A stretch of 64,000 nucleotides of DNA from Paraburkholderia atlantica (GTDB lineage: Bacteria; Pseudomonadota; Gammaproteobacteria; Burkholderiales; Burkholderiaceae): NCBI RefSeq assembly GCF_009362785.1, contig NZ_WHNQ01000009.1, positions 124,001 to 188,000 of the forward strand, in the 5' to 3' direction. A program made the translations under genes and the position numbers. Numbering within the stretch: position 1 is the first letter of the stretch; the number at the start of each line of letters is the position of its first letter. The notes beneath the pieces were generated by a model. It saw only the letters and a program-made list of their open reading frames with translations. It did no database searches and was not told where the DNA came from. This document shows, one piece after another, positions 9,102 through 19,434 of the stretch.

Positions 9102-10348
9102 GCCGTCAGCGTCACGCGTGCGAAGCGGCGCTTGCCGACCTGCACGACGTATTCGCCCGCTTCGACCTTCAGGCCTTTGTCGGACACCGCGGTGCCATCG
9201 ATTTTCACGCCGCCTTGCTCGATGTTGCGCAGTGCCTCGCTCGTCGACGGCACGAGGTTCGCCTGCTTCAGCAACTGGCCGATCGCAAGCGGTGCGCCCG
9301 CGAGCGTCACAGCCGGAATATCGTCGGGCACACCGCCCTTCGCGCGATGGTTGAAGTCCTCGAGCGCACGCTCGGCATCCGCCTGCGAGTGGAAACGCGC
9401 GACGATTTCCTGGCCGAGCATCACCTTGAAGTCGCGCGGATTACGGCCCGCTTCGGCCTCGCGCTTGAAGCCGGCGATTTCGTCCATCGGACGGAACGAC
9501 AGCAATTCGAAGTAACGCCACATCAGCGTGTCGGAGATGCTCATCAGCTTGCCGAACATGTCGGTCGGCTTTTCGCTGATGCCGATGTAATTGTTCTTCG
9601 ACTTCGACATCTTCTCGACGCCGTCGAGCCCTTCGAGCAGCGGCATGGTCAGGATGCACTGCTGCTCCTGACCGTACTGCTTCTGCAACTCGCGACCGAC
9701 CAGCAGGTTGAACTTCTGGTCCGTGCCACCGAGTTCGAGGTCCGCGTTCAGCGCGACCGAGTCGTAGCCCTGCATCAGCGGGTACAGGAATTCGTGAATC
9801 GAGATCGGCACGCCGCCCTGGAAGCGCTTCGTGAAGTCCTCGCGCTCGAGAATGCGCGCGACCGTGTAGCGCGACGCGAGCTTGATCATGCCGTCGGCGC
9901 CGAGCGGCATCGACCATTCGCTGTTGTAGCGGATCTCGGTCTTGTCGCGATCGAGCACGAGCGCCGCCTGCTCGAAGTACGTCTTCGCGTTCGATTCGAT
10001 CTGCTCGCGCGTGAGCGGCGGGCGGGTCGCGTTGCGCCCGGACGGGTCGCCGATCAGCGACGTGAAATCGCCGATCAGGAAAATCACCGTGTGGCCGAGG
10101 TCCTGCAGCTGGCGCATCTTGTTCAGCACGACCGTGTGGCCGATGTGGATGTCGGGCGCGGTCGGATCGAGCCCGAGCTTGATGCGCAGCGGCTTGGCCG
10201 TCGCCGCGCTGCGCGCGAGCTTTTGCGCGAATTCGTCTTCGATCAGCAGTTCGTCGACGCCGCGCTTGGTCACGGCGAGCGCGTGACGGACTTCGTCGGT
10301 GATCGGGAAGGCGGAAGCGGGAGTGGGCTGGGTGGACTCGGTGCTCAT
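9098..10348 (-). CDS. tyrS: Tyrosyl-tRNA synthetase
   Basis: Class I aminoacyl-tRNA synthetase, 416 residues. Visible motifs are H-I-G-H (68-71), K-M-S-K-S near residue 250, and a C-terminal S4-like RNA-binding domain. The TyrZ-like spacing ([10 protein letters not shown]) is the form common in Burkholderia. Divergent from anmK, overlapping dtd downstream. Confidence 0.97.
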   Translation of the reverse strand: MSTESTQPTPASAFPITDEVRHALAVTKRGVDELLIEDEFAQKLARSAATAKPLRIKLGLDPTAPDIHIGHTVVLNKMRQLQDLGHTVIFLIGDFTSLIGDPSGRNATRPPLTREQIESNAKTYFEQAALVLDRDKTEIRYNSEWSMPLGADGMIKLASRYTVARILEREDFTKRFQGGVPISIHEFLYPLMQGYDSVALNADLELGGTDQKFNLLVGRELQKQYGQEQQCILTMPLLEGLDGVEKMSKSKNNYIGISEKPTDMFGKLMSISDTLMWRYFELLSFRPMDEIAGFKREAEAGRNPRDFKVMLGQEIVARFHSQADAERALEDFNHRAKGGVPDDIPAVTLAGAPLAIGQLLKQANLVPSTSEALRNIEQGGVKIDGTAVSDKGLKVEAGEYVVQVGKRRFARVTLTA

Positions 10349-10503
10349 GCTGGAAACGTGAAGTCGCGAAAAAACAGGATTGTCCCATAGATGCGCGCCG
10401 CCGCGCCCACTGACACGCCCTGCGCGGCTCCGCGACGGGCGATTTCGTTGCCGCTCGCGTCAACTTCGGCGTTTGCGCCGATAATCTGCTACAACGAATC
10501 GCA

Positions 10504-11658
10504 ATGAACATCGACAGGAGCAGCGACGTGGCGCAAGACCCCGCAGACGGCATCTATTTCGGACTGATGTCGGGAACCAGCATGGACGGCGTGGACGGCG
10601 TGGCCGTCCGGTTTGCCACAGGGAAACCGCCCGAAGTGCTGGCCGAGGCGTTCGTCGGGTTTTCGGCCGGCATCCGCGAGGCGCTGTTCGCGCTGCAACA
10701 GCCGGGGGACAACGAGATCGAGCGCGAAGCGCTTGCCGCCAATGCGCTCGCGACGCGCTACACGGTGTGCTGCCACGATCTGCTGCGCGACAGCCGCGTA
10801 TCGGCCGATCAGGTCCGCGCGATCGGCGTGCATGGGCAGACCGTGCGGCATCGGCCGGAAAAGGGCTATACGCGGCAGATCAACAACCCGGCGCTGCTCG
10901 CGGAAATGTTGCATATCGACGTGGTCGCCGATTTCCGCAGCCGCGACGTCGCAGCGGGCGGCCAGGGCGCGCCGCTCGTGCCCGCTTTTCACGCGACGAT
11001 CTTCGGCGCGAAGGACGAAACGCGCGTCGTCTGCAATCTCGGCGGCATCAGCAACATCACGATCCTGAACGCAACCGGCGGGGTGCGCGGCTTTGACTGC
11101 GGCCCGGCGAACGCGCTACTCGACGCGTGGGCCGAGCGCCATCTCGGCAAGCCATTCGACGAAAACGGTCATTTCGCGGCGAGCGGCCAGGTCGATCGCA
11201 AGCTGCTGAATGCGCTGCTCGACGAACCGTTCTTCGCCGAGCAGCCGCCCAAGAGCACCGGCCGCGATCTGTTCAACACCGCATGGCTAGATGCGAAGCT
11301 CGAGCCGTTCACCGCGCTCGCACCAGCCGACGTACAGGCGACGCTCGTCGCGCTGACTGCGGTGACGGTTGCGCGCGAGATCGAACGACATGCATCCGAC
11401 GCGCGGGCCGTGTACGTGTGCGGCGGCGGCGCGCGCAATCCGGAGATCATGAAGGCGTTGCAGCAGGCGCTCGAAGACAGCGGCGTAAGCGGCGTGCCCG
11501 TGATGACGACCGACGCGCTCGGCGTGCCGCCGAGCCAGGTCGAGCCGCTGGCGTTCGCGTGGCTCGCGATGCGCTGCATCGCGCGTCTGCCGGGCAGTCT
11601 GCCAAGCGTGACGGGGGCGTCCGCGCAGCGGGTGCTGGGGGCGATTTATCCGCGTTGA
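10504..11658 (+). CDS. anmK: Anhydro-N-acetylmuramic acid kinase
   Basis: Phosphorylates and opens 1,6-anhydro-MurNAc during peptidoglycan recycling. The product has 384 residues. The N-terminal ATP-binding motif [12 protein letters not shown] is at about 20-31, with further family motifs G-V-H-G-Q-T-V-R-H and C-N-L-G-G-I-S-N. Single gene, divergent from tyrS. Confidence 0.96.
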   Translation: MNIDRSSDVAQDPADGIYFGLMSGTSMDGVDGVAVRFATGKPPEVLAEAFVGFSAGIREALFALQQPGDNEIEREALAANALATRYTVCCHDLLRDSRVSADQVRAIGVHGQTVRHRPEKGYTRQINNPALLAEMLHIDVVADFRSRDVAAGGQGAPLVPAFHATIFGAKDETRVVCNLGGISNITILNATGGVRGFDCGPANALLDAWAERHLGKPFDENGHFAASGQVDRKLLNALLDEPFFAEQPPKSTGRDLFNTAWLDAKLEPFTALAPADVQATLVALTAVTVAREIERHASDARAVYVCGGGARNPEIMKALQQALEDSGVSGVPVMTTDALGVPPSQVEPLAFAWLAMRCIARLPGSLPSVTGASAQRVLGAIYPR

Positions 11659-11725
11659 CGAGAGGCAAAGGCGAAGAAATTGACGCCTATCGTCGTCACG
11701 CGCTGCTTCCGCGGTGTGAAAGCAA

Positions 11726-11753
11726 TAAAAAAAACGGGGCCGAGGCCCCGTTT
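11726..11753 (-). terminator. Intrinsic terminator downstream of erpA
   Basis: Stem CGGGGC/GCCCCG (11735-11740 and 11745-11750), extended by AAA/TTT, has a run of eight A upstream that reads as a U-run on the minus strand. It may also slow transcripts from anmK. Confidence 0.85.
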
Positions 11754-11780
11754 GCGCTGTGGCTGAATGAGCCTTTCCGC

Positions 11781-12146
11781 TCAGACCGAGAACGACGAAC
11801 CGCAACCGCAGGTCGTGGTCGCATTCGGGTTCTTGATGACAAACTGCGCGCCGTTGATGTCATCCTTGTAGTCGATCTCTGCGCCTACCAGGTACTGATA
11901 GCTCATCGAGTCGATCAGCAGTTGGACGCCGCTCTTGTTCATCACGGTGTCGTCTTCGTTGATCGCTTCGTCAAACGTGAAGCCGTACTGGAAGCCCGAG
12001 CAGCCGCCGCCCTGCACAAATACGCGCAGCTTGAGCTCCGGGTTGCCTTCCTCATCGATCAGTTGCTTGACCTTGTCAGCCGCTGCGTCGGTGAAGACGA
12101 AGGGGGCCGGCATCTCGGTCACGGGGGTGTCGGTGACTGCGTTCAT
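11781..12146 (-). CDS. erpA: Iron-sulfur cluster insertion protein ErpA
   Basis: A-type Fe-S carrier of 121 residues. The three ligating cysteines are visible: Cys49 in G-G-G-C-S-G-F and Cys113/Cys115 in the C-terminal C-G-C-G-S-S-F. It transfers clusters to apo-proteins. A GGAG ribosome site precedes the ATG at 12146. It lies downstream of rplM-rpsI, a common position in this family of organisms, and has its own terminator. Confidence 0.96.
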   Translation of the reverse strand: MNAVTDTPVTEMPAPFVFTDAAADKVKQLIDEEGNPELKLRVFVQGGGCSGFQYGFTFDEAINEDDTVMNKSGVQLLIDSMSYQYLVGAEIDYKDDINGAQFVIKNPNATTTCGCGSSFSV

Positions 12147-12301
12147 TCGAACTCTCCAAAAAGCTTTAGCCGATATTGTAGGGCTGTTCCGAAGATCGTG
12201 CTGATGCCCACAAAATCAATGGGTTCTTGTTGCAAGGTCGATGCAAGGCAAGCCGTTGCCGCTCGAGCGAACGAGACCGGGCTGCAAACCCCAGTGAATC
12301 A

Positions 12302-12340
12302 TAAAAAAAGCCGCCTTCGCGCGTGGCGTTGGCGGCTTTT
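12302..12340 (-). terminator. Terminator of rplM-rpsI
   Basis: AAAAGCCGCC and GGCGGCTTTT arms flank a 15-base loop. On the minus strand the stem is followed by seven U. It lies 40 bases after the rpsI stop. Confidence 0.85.
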
Positions 12341-12380
12341 GCTGCAAACCGGCGTGAAGGCCGGTTCGCGCCCGAAACGA

Positions 12381-12773
12381 TTAACGCTTCGAGAACTGCT
12401 TGCGGCGACGTGCCTTGTGGAAGCCGACCTTCTTACGTTCGACTTCACGAGCGTCACGCGTCACGAAGCCAGCGTTCGACAGTTGCGGCTTCAGCGTTGC
12501 GTCGTAGTCCATCAGCGCGCGGGTGATGCCGTGGCGAACCGCACCGGCTTGACCCGTTTCACCGCCGCCGGTCACGTTCACCTTGATGTCGAACGTGGTG
12601 CCGTGGTTCGTGAGTTCCAGCGGCTGGCGCACGATCATCAGCGACGTTTCGCGCGAGAAGTAGTCGGCGATGGGCTTGCCGTTCACAACGATGTCGCCCT
12701 TGCCTGCCTTGATGAACACGCGAGCGACGGCGCTCTTGCGGCGGCCCGTGCCGTAATTCCAGTTACCGATCAT
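12381..12773 (-). CDS. rpsI: 30S ribosomal protein S9
   Basis: The 130-residue protein starts [14 protein letters not shown] and ends in the highly basic [11 protein letters not shown] tail that reaches the ribosomal P site. A GGGGAG ribosome site precedes it; it lies 11 bases after rplM. Confidence 0.99.
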   Translation of the reverse strand: MIGNWNYGTGRRKSAVARVFIKAGKGDIVVNGKPIADYFSRETSLMIVRQPLELTNHGTTFDIKVNVTGGGETGQAGAVRHGITRALMDYDATLKPQLSNAGFVTRDAREVERKKVGFHKARRRKQFSKR

Positions 12774-12784
12774 GTGGGCTCCCC

Positions 12785-13213
12785 TTAGATCTCGAGCGCC
12801 TTCGGCTGTTGTGCCGAATGCGGATGCGTTGCGTCAGCGTAGACCTTCAGCTTCTTGATCATCGCGTAGCCGAGCGGGCCCTTCGGCAGCATGCCCTTGA
12901 CCGCCTTCTCGAGCGCGCGGCCCGGGAAGCGTTCCTGCATCTTGCCGAACGTCGTTTCATAGATACCGCCCGGGTAGCCCGAGTGACGGTAGTACTTCTT
13001 GTCGGTAACCTTGTTGCCCGTGACCTTCAGCTTGCCTGCGTTGATAACGATGATGAAATCACCGGTGTCGACGTGGGGAGTGAATTCAGGCTTGTGCTTG
13101 CCGCGAAGACGGTGTGCCACTTCGCTGGCGACACGCCCGAGAACCTTATCCGTCGCGTCAATCACGTACCATTCGCGCGTCACCTCATGGGCTTTTGCGG
13201 AAAACGTCTTCAT
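12785..13213 (-). CDS. rplM: 50S ribosomal protein L13
   Basis: The 142-residue protein starts M-K-T-F-S-A-K and has the L13 signature [17 protein letters not shown]. First gene of the rplM-rpsI operon. In E. coli the leader of this operon binds L13 for autoregulation. Here the leader lies between the start codon and the candidate small RNA terminator about 215 bases upstream. Confidence 0.99.
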   Translation of the reverse strand: MKTFSAKAHEVTREWYVIDATDKVLGRVASEVAHRLRGKHKPEFTPHVDTGDFIIVINAGKLKVTGNKVTDKKYYRHSGYPGGIYETTFGKMQERFPGRALEKAVKGMLPKGPLGYAMIKKLKVYADATHPHSAQQPKALEI

Positions 13214-13427
13214 GATCGATCCAAAAAAATTGCTGCGCCCAATGTGTTCTTTCCTGCTTGTAGTGTGCGCATCGAGGCGCGTGCAGGCTCTCCCTGGTTC
13301 TTCTTCCGCGGGCGCGGATGCGGAAAAGCCCTGAATTATAAAGGAATTTGTGCTCGCAAGTCAAAACGTGCGATGTGCACGCCAGAAGCGGTCCGAAATC
13401 GGGGCAAAACGCCGGACAAAGGCAGAC

Positions 13428-13458
13428 GAAAAAAAACCCGAACAAGTGGTTCGGGTTT
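13428..13458 (-). terminator. Intrinsic terminator of the candidate small RNA
   Basis: A perfect 10-bp stem (13449-13458 and 13434-13443) with a 5-nt loop is followed on the minus strand by eight U (13436-13429). No protein gene on the minus strand lies immediately upstream, so a separate short transcript is implied. Confidence 0.85.
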
Positions 13459-13516
13459 AATCCACCAAAGGAGGAGGTGGAGGAGACAGCGGAGGTTGCA
13501 GAGCTGCTGCAACGAT
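13428..13516 (-). ncRNA. Candidate small RNA with exposed anti-Shine-Dalgarno loop
   Basis: A predicted RNA of about 89 nt starts near 13516. Reading 5' to 3' on the minus strand there are three elements. First is hairpin GTTGCAG/CTGCAAC (13513-13507 and 13501-13495). Second is a pyrimidine-rich stretch with hairpin CCACC/GGTGG (13480-13476 and 13466-13462) whose 9-nt loop is UCCUCCUUU. Third is a 10-bp terminator stem AAACCCGAAC/GTTCGGGTTT with eight U. The loop is complementary to the ribosome-binding consensus. No plausible protein is encoded. RNA status is inferred from promoter, folds and terminator only. Confidence 0.6.
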
Positions 13517-13522
13517 GGGTGA

Positions 13523-13551
13523 ATTATAAGAGTCGCCCTTGTGCAACGCAA
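13523..13551 (-). promoter_or_regulatory. Sigma70-like promoter of the candidate small RNA
   Basis: On the minus strand, -35 TTGCGT (13551-13546), a 17-bp spacer and a consensus -10 TATAAT (13528-13523) place the start near A13516, just before the first hairpin. Confidence 0.65.
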
Positions 13552-13559
13552 GAATATTT

Positions 13560-13851
13560 GCATTGCGAAATGCGCTTTCATAATGTGACACACTCGGTGC
13601 ACTGCGAACGTTGGGCAAAAAATCCCTTATGGATCAACCGCGAACGGCGAAATAATTCAAACCGCATTCAAACATCCCCTAGAGTAAAACCCCTAAACCG
13701 GATGCGGGACAGCGAATCGAGCGTCCATTCCGCACTGCAGCAAGAAAGCAATCAGTGTGCATGGAAACCGGGTGCGGTCAGCCGCAGCTAATTGTCAGAC
13801 GCCGGGCTACAATGCCGTCTCGACAAAGCGATGCGCGGTGGGAGTGACAGC
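13560..13851. other. Intergenic stretch before the OsmC-like gene
   Basis: It holds the upstream region of the small RNA promoter and the leader of the OsmC-like gene. Several A/T-rich segments are present, including TACAAT at 13808-13813, a possible -10 without a good -35. No coding region or further hairpin is convincing. Confidence 0.5.
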
Positions 13852-14274
13852 ATGGAATGCAAAGTAAGCTGGATGGGACAAGACGGGATGGCGTTCGCAG
13901 CCGAGACGGGCAGCGGTCATCTGGTCGCGATGGACGGCGCACCCGAGGGTGGCGGACGCAACCTCGCGCCGCGTCCGATGGAAATGGTGCTGCTTGGCAC
14001 CGGCGGCTGTACCGCCTACGACGTCGTGATGATCCTGAAGAAGAGCCGCCAGGAGATCGCCGGCTGCTCGGTGACGCTGAAGGCCGAGCGCGCAAGCGAA
14101 GATCCGAAGGTGTTCACGAAGATCCACTTCCACTTCACGGTGACGGGCAAGAATCTGAATCCAGCGACCGTCGAGCGCGCGATCAATCTGTCGCACGACA
14201 AATACTGCTCGGCGTCGATCATGATCGCGAAGACCGCCGAACTCACGCATTCGTTCGACATCGTCGCGCTCTGA
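13852..14274 (+). CDS. OsmC/Ohr family protein (YhfA-like)
   Basis: The 140-residue protein starts M-E-C-K-V-S-W-M-G, with a GGAG ribosome site about 8 bases upstream. OsmC-fold features are visible: the first redox cysteine in G-T-G-G-C-T-A-Y-D (Cys53) and the second in S-H-D-K-Y-C-S-A-S (Cys119). Members reduce peroxides using thiols, but the YhfA branch has no proven substrate. The gene is single and ends at a terminator shared with rnpB. An upstream ATG at 13831 is possible but has no ribosome site. Confidence 0.9.
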   Translation: MECKVSWMGQDGMAFAAETGSGHLVAMDGAPEGGGRNLAPRPMEMVLLGTGGCTAYDVVMILKKSRQEIAGCSVTLKAERASEDPKVFTKIHFHFTVTGKNLNPATVERAINLSHDKYCSASIMIAKTAELTHSFDIVAL

Positions 14275-14320
14275 GCGCGATAGCGATAGCGGCCACGGCC
14301 GCCACCCTCGCCTCAAATGA

Positions 14321-14352
14321 AAAAGCCGGCGTCCCAACGGACGCCGGCTTTT
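14321..14352. terminator. Bidirectional terminator between the OsmC-like gene and rnpB
   Basis: A perfect 14-bp stem counting A/T ends (14321-14334 and 14339-14352) has loop CAAC. It has U-runs in both directions and serves the plus-strand OsmC-like gene and the minus-strand RNase P RNA. Confidence 0.92.
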
Positions 14353-14361
14353 CTTATTCAG

Positions 14362-14778
<417 letters not shown>

Positions 14779-14785
14779 GGCGCGG

Positions 14786-14814
14786 ATTTTAACACCGAAA
14801 GCAAAAGCGCCTAA
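14786..14814 (-). promoter_or_regulatory. Predicted rnpB promoter overlapping the stop codon of the DUF3025 gene
   Basis: -10 TAAAAT (14791-14786) and -35 TTAGGC (14814-14809) with a 17-bp spacer predict a start at about A14778, exactly where the RNase P RNA 5' end is expected. The -35 covers the stop codon of the upstream gene. Confidence 0.6.
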
Positions 14815-15737
14815 CGCTTGCGCCGCCCAGCTCGAAACACGGTCGCGTCGTCATAGAACGCGGGTGATTCGTTCTCCGGCCACCAGCCCGGAATGCCGAG
14901 CACCGGCAGCGGTGCGAACAGGCTGCTCGTCAAAGCCTCGGTACCTAGCAGCGCCGTGCTGACCGCTTCATCTAGCCATGCGTCGCGCGCCAGGGTGTCC
15001 CAGTCGAAATACTCGGCCGGCACGTCGACGATCCACGCATGACCGGTGCAGCCCTTGAACGGCGCGATCAGCTTTTCCAGCAGCGCATGGCCGAAGCAGC
15101 GCACTTCGCAGCCGCGCCCCCACGCATCGCGCCGCGCGACGAACAGCGTCTGCCAGTCGAAGCCCCGTAGCGCGGCGCTCAGCGCGGGATCGGCGCAAGC
15201 GAACAGCAGCGCGTTCTCGTCGAACAGAGTCAGCATGTCGCGCACGCCGCCACGCGTCGGGCCGACGCCGAGCACGTCGAGTTCGGCCGACTGCCGCGCG
15301 TTCAACGCCGCCTTGATGCGCGGAAACGCGAACCACATCGAACCGTTGAAGAAGTCGTGCAGATTGTGGCGCGTCGGCACGCAACCGGTCGACGCGATAT
15401 GCCCCTCGTACGCGGCGCCCGGTGGCAGATCGTCCTGCGCGATAAACGCGAGACGGCGGCCGCGACCGGTGGTCTGTTGCATCAAAGCGGCGTCGGCGTT
15501 CATCGCGGCGAGCAAATCTGCATAGCCGGTCAGCGCGGCTTGCTGCCAACGCTGACCGCGTGCGGCGAATTGCGCGAACCACGGCGTCGACCAGTCGATC
15601 GCGGCGAAGCCTGGCGGCACAGGCTCGGGTGCCATGCCGCGCGCAGCTTTGGCCGCGGCTTCATGTGCTAGCGCGGAGCTCGAGTTCGCCGCGACATCAA
15701 CATTGGCAGCGCGCTGGCCCGCGTCACGCTCGGGCAT
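14811..15737 (-). CDS. DUF3025 domain-containing protein
   Basis: The 308-residue protein is conserved in beta- and gammaproteobacteria. The DUF3025 core is visible: N-L-H-D-F-F-N-G-S-M-W-F-A-F-P-R-I-K, then G-H-A-L-L-E-K, and I-P-G-W-W-P-E-N near the C-terminus. There is no signal peptide or membrane segment. The first 40 residues are Ala-rich and probably disordered. It lies 11 bases after pyrC and is likely co-transcribed. No biochemical role is established. Confidence 0.9.
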   Translation of the reverse strand: MPERDAGQRAANVDVAANSSSALAHEAAAKAARGMAPEPVPPGFAAIDWSTPWFAQFAARGQRWQQAALTGYADLLAAMNADAALMQQTTGRGRRLAFIAQDDLPPGAAYEGHIASTGCVPTRHNLHDFFNGSMWFAFPRIKAALNARQSAELDVLGVGPTRGGVRDMLTLFDENALLFACADPALSAALRGFDWQTLFVARRDAWGRGCEVRCFGHALLEKLIAPFKGCTGHAWIVDVPAEYFDWDTLARDAWLDEAVSTALLGTEALTSSLFAPLPVLGIPGWWPENESPAFYDDATVFRAGRRKR

Positions 15738-15748
15738 CTAACGCAGCC

Positions 15749-16810
15749 TCAAACGAGACGCCAGCCAATCGATTCGCCGCCGCGCAGCGGCACGACCGGC
15801 GTATCGCCAGCCGGCAGTTCGGCCGGCAGCGTCCATTCCTCGCGACGCAGCGTGACCTTCTCCGTATTGCGCGGCAGACGGTAGAAGTCCGGGCCGTGGA
15901 AGCTCGCGAAGCCTTCGAGCTTGTCGAGCGCGCCGGCCTTGTCGAATGCCTCGGTGTAGAGCTCGAGCGCGTGCAGCGCGGTATAGCAGCCCGCGCAGCC
16001 GCACGCGTGCTCCTTCAGCCCCTTCGGATGCGGCGCGCTGTCGGTGCCGAGGAAGAAGCGCGGATCGCCCGAGGTCGCCGCCTCGACCAGCGCAACGCGA
16101 TGCGTCTCGCGCTTGAGCACCGGCAGGCAGTAATAATGCGGACGGATGCCGCCCTGGAAAATCGCGTTGCGGTTGTACAGCAGATGGTGCGCGGTGATCG
16201 TCGCGCCAAGCAGTTCCGGCGCGACGCCCGCTTCGCGGACGTAATCGGCCGCGTCCTTTGTCGTGATGTGCTCGAACACGACCTTCAACGCCGGAAACGC
16301 GCGGCGCAGCGGCATCATCACGCGATCGATGAAGACCTTCTCGCGGTCGAACAGATCGATGTCCGAATCCGTCACCTCGCCGTGCACGAGCAGCGGCATG
16401 CCGACTTCCTGCATCACTTCCAGCGTCTTCGCGCACTTCATCAGATCGGTGACGCCCGCGTCGGAGTTCGTCGTCGCGCCCGCCGGGTACAGCTTCACGC
16501 CGTGCACGAAGCCGCTCTCGCGCGCGCGGCGGATTTCGTCGGGCGGCGTGTTGTCGGTCAGGTACAGCGTCATCAGCGGCTCGAATTTCGCGCCCTCGGG
16601 AATCGCGGCGATGATGCGCTCGCGATACGCCTTCGCCATCTCGGTCGTCGTGACCGGCGGCTTCAGGTTCGGCATGATGATCGCGCGACCGAACTGGCGT
16701 GCAGTGTCAGGCAGCACGGCCGCGAGCATCGCGCCGTCGCGCACATGCAGGTGCCAGTCGTCCGGACGGACCAGCGTGACGGAGTCGGGGGAAACGTTGG
16801 AAGCAGTCAT
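15749..16810 (-). CDS. pyrC: Dihydroorotase (PyrC type)
   Basis: Zinc enzyme of pyrimidine synthesis converting carbamoyl aspartate to dihydroorotate. The 353 residues match the class II (E. coli PyrC-like) form. The metal-binding H-L-H (His20/His22) motif, the [12 protein letters not shown] motif with the carbamylated lysine, and G-T-D-S-A-P-H-P are present. The ATG at 16810 fits the family start; upstream in-frame codons are not used by homologues. Confidence 0.97.
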   Translation of the reverse strand: MTASNVSPDSVTLVRPDDWHLHVRDGAMLAAVLPDTARQFGRAIIMPNLKPPVTTTEMAKAYRERIIAAIPEGAKFEPLMTLYLTDNTPPDEIRRARESGFVHGVKLYPAGATTNSDAGVTDLMKCAKTLEVMQEVGMPLLVHGEVTDSDIDLFDREKVFIDRVMMPLRRAFPALKVVFEHITTKDAADYVREAGVAPELLGATITAHHLLYNRNAIFQGGIRPHYYCLPVLKRETHRVALVEAATSGDPRFFLGTDSAPHPKGLKEHACGCAGCYTALHALELYTEAFDKAGALDKLEGFASFHGPDFYRLPRNTEKVTLRREEWTLPAELPAGDTPVVPLRGGESIGWRLV

Positions 16811-16973
16811 GGCAGGAATACGAGACTTCGCGCGCCACGCTGATCGACCGGTCAAACCGCGTTGTAGCGGCCCAAACACGTGTCAATTTTGCTATTTGGC
16901 GTCTTCGGCTCGGTGATATGCTTGGAAAATCATCATTGTAACGGCTCGCTCCGTTCACAGGCTCACCTGCAAC

Positions 16974-17933
16974 ATGTGCCAACTTCTCGGAATGAATTGC
17001 GCCGCGCCGACGGACGTCACGTTCTCCTTTACCGGCTTTGCGGCTCGCGGCGGCGTCACCGATCACCACGCCGACGGCTGGGGCATCGCCTTCTTTGAAG
17101 ACAAGGCCTGCCGCCTGTTCATCGATCATCAATCGTCGGCCACGTCGCCGATCGCCGAGATGGTCAAGCGCTACCCGATCAAATCGAAAAACACGATCGC
17201 GCACATCCGCAAGGCGACCCAAGGGCACATCCTGCTCGAAAACTGCCACCCGTTCATGCGCGAACTGTGGGGGCGTCACTGGATCTTCGCGCATAACGGC
17301 GATCTTCAGGCTTACGCGCCGGAGTTGAACGGCGTGTATCAGCCGGTGGGCACGACCGACAGCGAACTGTCGTTCTGCGCGCTGCTGCAAGGATTGCGCA
17401 AGGCTTTTCCGGGCACACAGCAGCCGCCGCTTGACGAGCTGTTCGCCGTGCTCGAAGCGCTCACGCGTGAAATCACGCAGTACGGCGTGTTCAACTTCCT
17501 GATGTCGAACGGCCAGGCGCTGTTCGCGCATTGCTCGACGCATCTGCATTACCTCGTGCGCCACTGGCCGTTTTCGACCGCGCATCTGGTCGACGCGGAC
17601 GTATCGATCGATTTCGCCAAATACACGACGCCGGAAGACCGCGTCGCCGTCATCGCGACCAAGCCGCTGACCGACAACGAAGTGTGGACTGCGTTCAAGC
17701 CCGGCGATCTGCTGATGTTCCGGCATGGCGAAGTGATCGGCCAGGCCAATATCCCGGTGCCGGACTCGGTGCTCGAAAAACTGCGCAATCCCACGCTCGA
17801 TGCATCCGCATCGGCCACGACGATCGCGGCATCGAACGGCGCGCACGCAGTGGGCACGCGCGAAACCACACTTTCGCCCGACAGCGAAACCGATCTCGAA
17901 GCCGCAGATGATGCGGCGGCGTTCGAGTCATGA
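16974..17933 (+). CDS. Class II glutamine amidotransferase (YafJ-like)
   Basis: The 319-residue protein starts M-C-Q-L-L-G-M-N, so removal of Met exposes the N-terminal nucleophile Cys2. GATase-II features follow: D-G-W-G-I-A-F, H-I-R-K-A-T-Q-G and F-A-H-N-G-D-L. It releases ammonia from glutamine, but there is no synthase domain, and partner and product are unknown. The last 55 residues are low-complexity and acidic. Divergent from pyrC. Confidence 0.9.
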   Translation: MCQLLGMNCAAPTDVTFSFTGFAARGGVTDHHADGWGIAFFEDKACRLFIDHQSSATSPIAEMVKRYPIKSKNTIAHIRKATQGHILLENCHPFMRELWGRHWIFAHNGDLQAYAPELNGVYQPVGTTDSELSFCALLQGLRKAFPGTQQPPLDELFAVLEALTREITQYGVFNFLMSNGQALFAHCSTHLHYLVRHWPFSTAHLVDADVSIDFAKYTTPEDRVAVIATKPLTDNEVWTAFKPGDLLMFRHGEVIGQANIPVPDSVLEKLRNPTLDASASATTIAASNGAHAVGTRETTLSPDSETDLEAADDAAAFES

Positions 17934-17962
17934 GCCGCTGACGTCGCCCTCAGCCAGGCAAC

Positions 17963-17991
17963 AAAAAGCCGCTCCACGGAGCGGCTTTTTT
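17963..17991. terminator. Terminator with GCCGCTCC hairpin (copy 1)
   Basis: Stem GCCGCTCC/GGAGCGGC (17968-17975 and 17978-17985) is flanked by five A and six T. It sits between the amidotransferase and gltL and works both ways. The same hairpin recurs at 25484 and 46141. Confidence 0.9.
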
Positions 17992-18034
17992 CATCCGCAC
18001 GCAAGCCTCGGCAACGAGGCCTGCGCGGCGAATC

Positions 18035-18760
18035 TCAGTGCAGGATCTTCGCGAGAAAGTCCTTCGCGCGATCGGATTTCGGATTCGCGAAGAAGTCTTC
18101 CTTGCGGTCGTCTTCGACGATCAAGCCCTTGTCCATGAAGATCACGCGATGCGCGACCTTCTTCGCGAAGCCCATTTCGTGCGTCACGCACATCATCGTC
18201 ATGCCTTCCTGCGCGAGTTCGACCATCACATCGAGCACTTCGTTGATCATTTCCGGGTCGAGCGCCGAAGTCGGCTCGTCGAACAGCATCGCGATCGGGT
18301 CCATGGACAGCGCTCGCGCAATCGCCACGCGCTGCTGCTGACCACCGGACAGCTGCCCAGGATACTTGTCCGCATGCGCGCGCAGACCCACGCGATCGAG
18401 CAGCTTCAGGCCCTTCGCGGTCGCCTCGTCGTTCGAACGGCCGAGCACCTTGATCTGCGCGAGCGTCAGATTCTGCACGATCGACAGATGCGGGAACAGC
18501 TCGAAGTGCTGGAACACCATGCCGACCTTCGAGCGCAGCTTCGACAAATTGGTTTTCTTGTCGGTCAGCGACTGGCCGTTGATGACGATCTCGCCCTTCT
18601 GGAACGGCTCGAGGCCGTTGACGGTCTTGATCAGCGTGGACTTGCCCGAGCCGGACGGCCCGCACACCACGACCACTTCGCCCTTTTTGACTTCCGTCGT
18701 GCAGTCGGTCAGCACCTGGAAATGGCCGTACCACTTCGAAACATTCTTGATAGAGATCAT
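18035..18760 (-). CDS. gltL: Glutamate/aspartate ABC transporter, ATP-binding protein
   Basis: Cytoplasmic ATPase of a polar amino acid importer, 241 residues. Visible motifs are Walker [10 protein letters not shown] (34-42), signature L-S-G-G-Q-Q-Q-R and Walker [13 protein letters not shown]. It overlaps gltK by four bases (ATGA). Last gene of gltI-J-K-L. Confidence 0.95.
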   Translation of the reverse strand: MISIKNVSKWYGHFQVLTDCTTEVKKGEVVVVCGPSGSGKSTLIKTVNGLEPFQKGEIVINGQSLTDKKTNLSKLRSKVGMVFQHFELFPHLSIVQNLTLAQIKVLGRSNDEATAKGLKLLDRVGLRAHADKYPGQLSGGQQQRVAIARALSMDPIAMLFDEPTSALDPEMINEVLDVMVELAQEGMTMMCVTHEMGFAKKVAHRVIFMDKGLIVEDDRKEDFFANPKSDRAKDFLAKILH

Positions 18761-19434
18761 CTTGCGACCTTTTTCTGAAGACCTTTGACGAGGCTCGACG
18801 CGATCACACAGATCACGAAATAAACCGCACCCGCGAACAGTACCATCTCGACATTCGTGCCGTCACGATCGCCAATATTTGTGGCCGTGCGGAAGAAGTC
18901 GGCGAGGCTGATCACGTACACGAGCGATGTATCCTGAAACAGCACGATACCTTGCGTGAGCAGCAGCGGCACCATCGCGCGAAACGCCTGGGGCAGCACG
19001 ATCAGACGCATTGACTGCCCATAGGTCATGCCGAGCGCGAACGCCGCGTTGACCTGGCCGCGCGGCACCGCCTGAATGCCGGCGCGGATGATCTCCGAAT
19101 AGTACGCGGCCTCGAACAGCGAGAACGCGACCATCGCCGAGGCGAGCCGGATGTCGATGTCGGCCGACAAACCGAGCACGCTTTGCAGCACCTGCGGCAC
19201 GATCAGGAAGAACCACAGCAGCACCATCACGAGCGGGATCGAACGGAAGAGCGTCACGTAGCCCTTCGCGAACCATTCGAGCGGCTTGATCGACGACAGT
19301 CGAAACATCGCGAGAATGGTGCCCCAGATGATGCCGAACACGATCGCGATCAGCGTGATCTTGAACGTGATGATTGCGCCGGTCCACAGCGTAGGCAGCG
19401 CGCCCGGAATACCGCTCCAGTCGAAATGATGCAT
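18757..19434 (-). CDS. gltK: Glutamate/aspartate ABC transporter, permease GltK
   Basis: Inner-membrane permease of 225 residues with about five membrane segments. The HAAA-family EAA loop is visible ([18 protein letters not shown]). The ATG at 19434 is preferred over a GTG at 19437 because the GGAGG lies 6 bases before it. It touches the gltJ stop, so translation is coupled. Confidence 0.93.
   Translation of the reverse strand: MHHFDWSGIPGALPTLWTGAIITFKITLIAIVFGIIWGTILAMFRLSSIKPLEWFAKGYVTLFRSIPLVMVLLWFFLIVPQVLQSVLGLSADIDIRLASAMVAFSLFEAAYYSEIIRAGIQAVPRGQVNAAFALGMTYGQSMRLIVLPQAFRAMVPLLLTQGIVLFQDTSLVYVISLADFFRTATNIGDRDGTNVEMVLFAGAVYFVICVIASSLVKGLQKKVAR

Noticed and set aside
13348..13791. 147-codon plus-strand frame between rplM and the OsmC-like gene
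   Set aside because: Crosses the small RNA terminator and promoter elements; no ribosome site or recognisable protein features.
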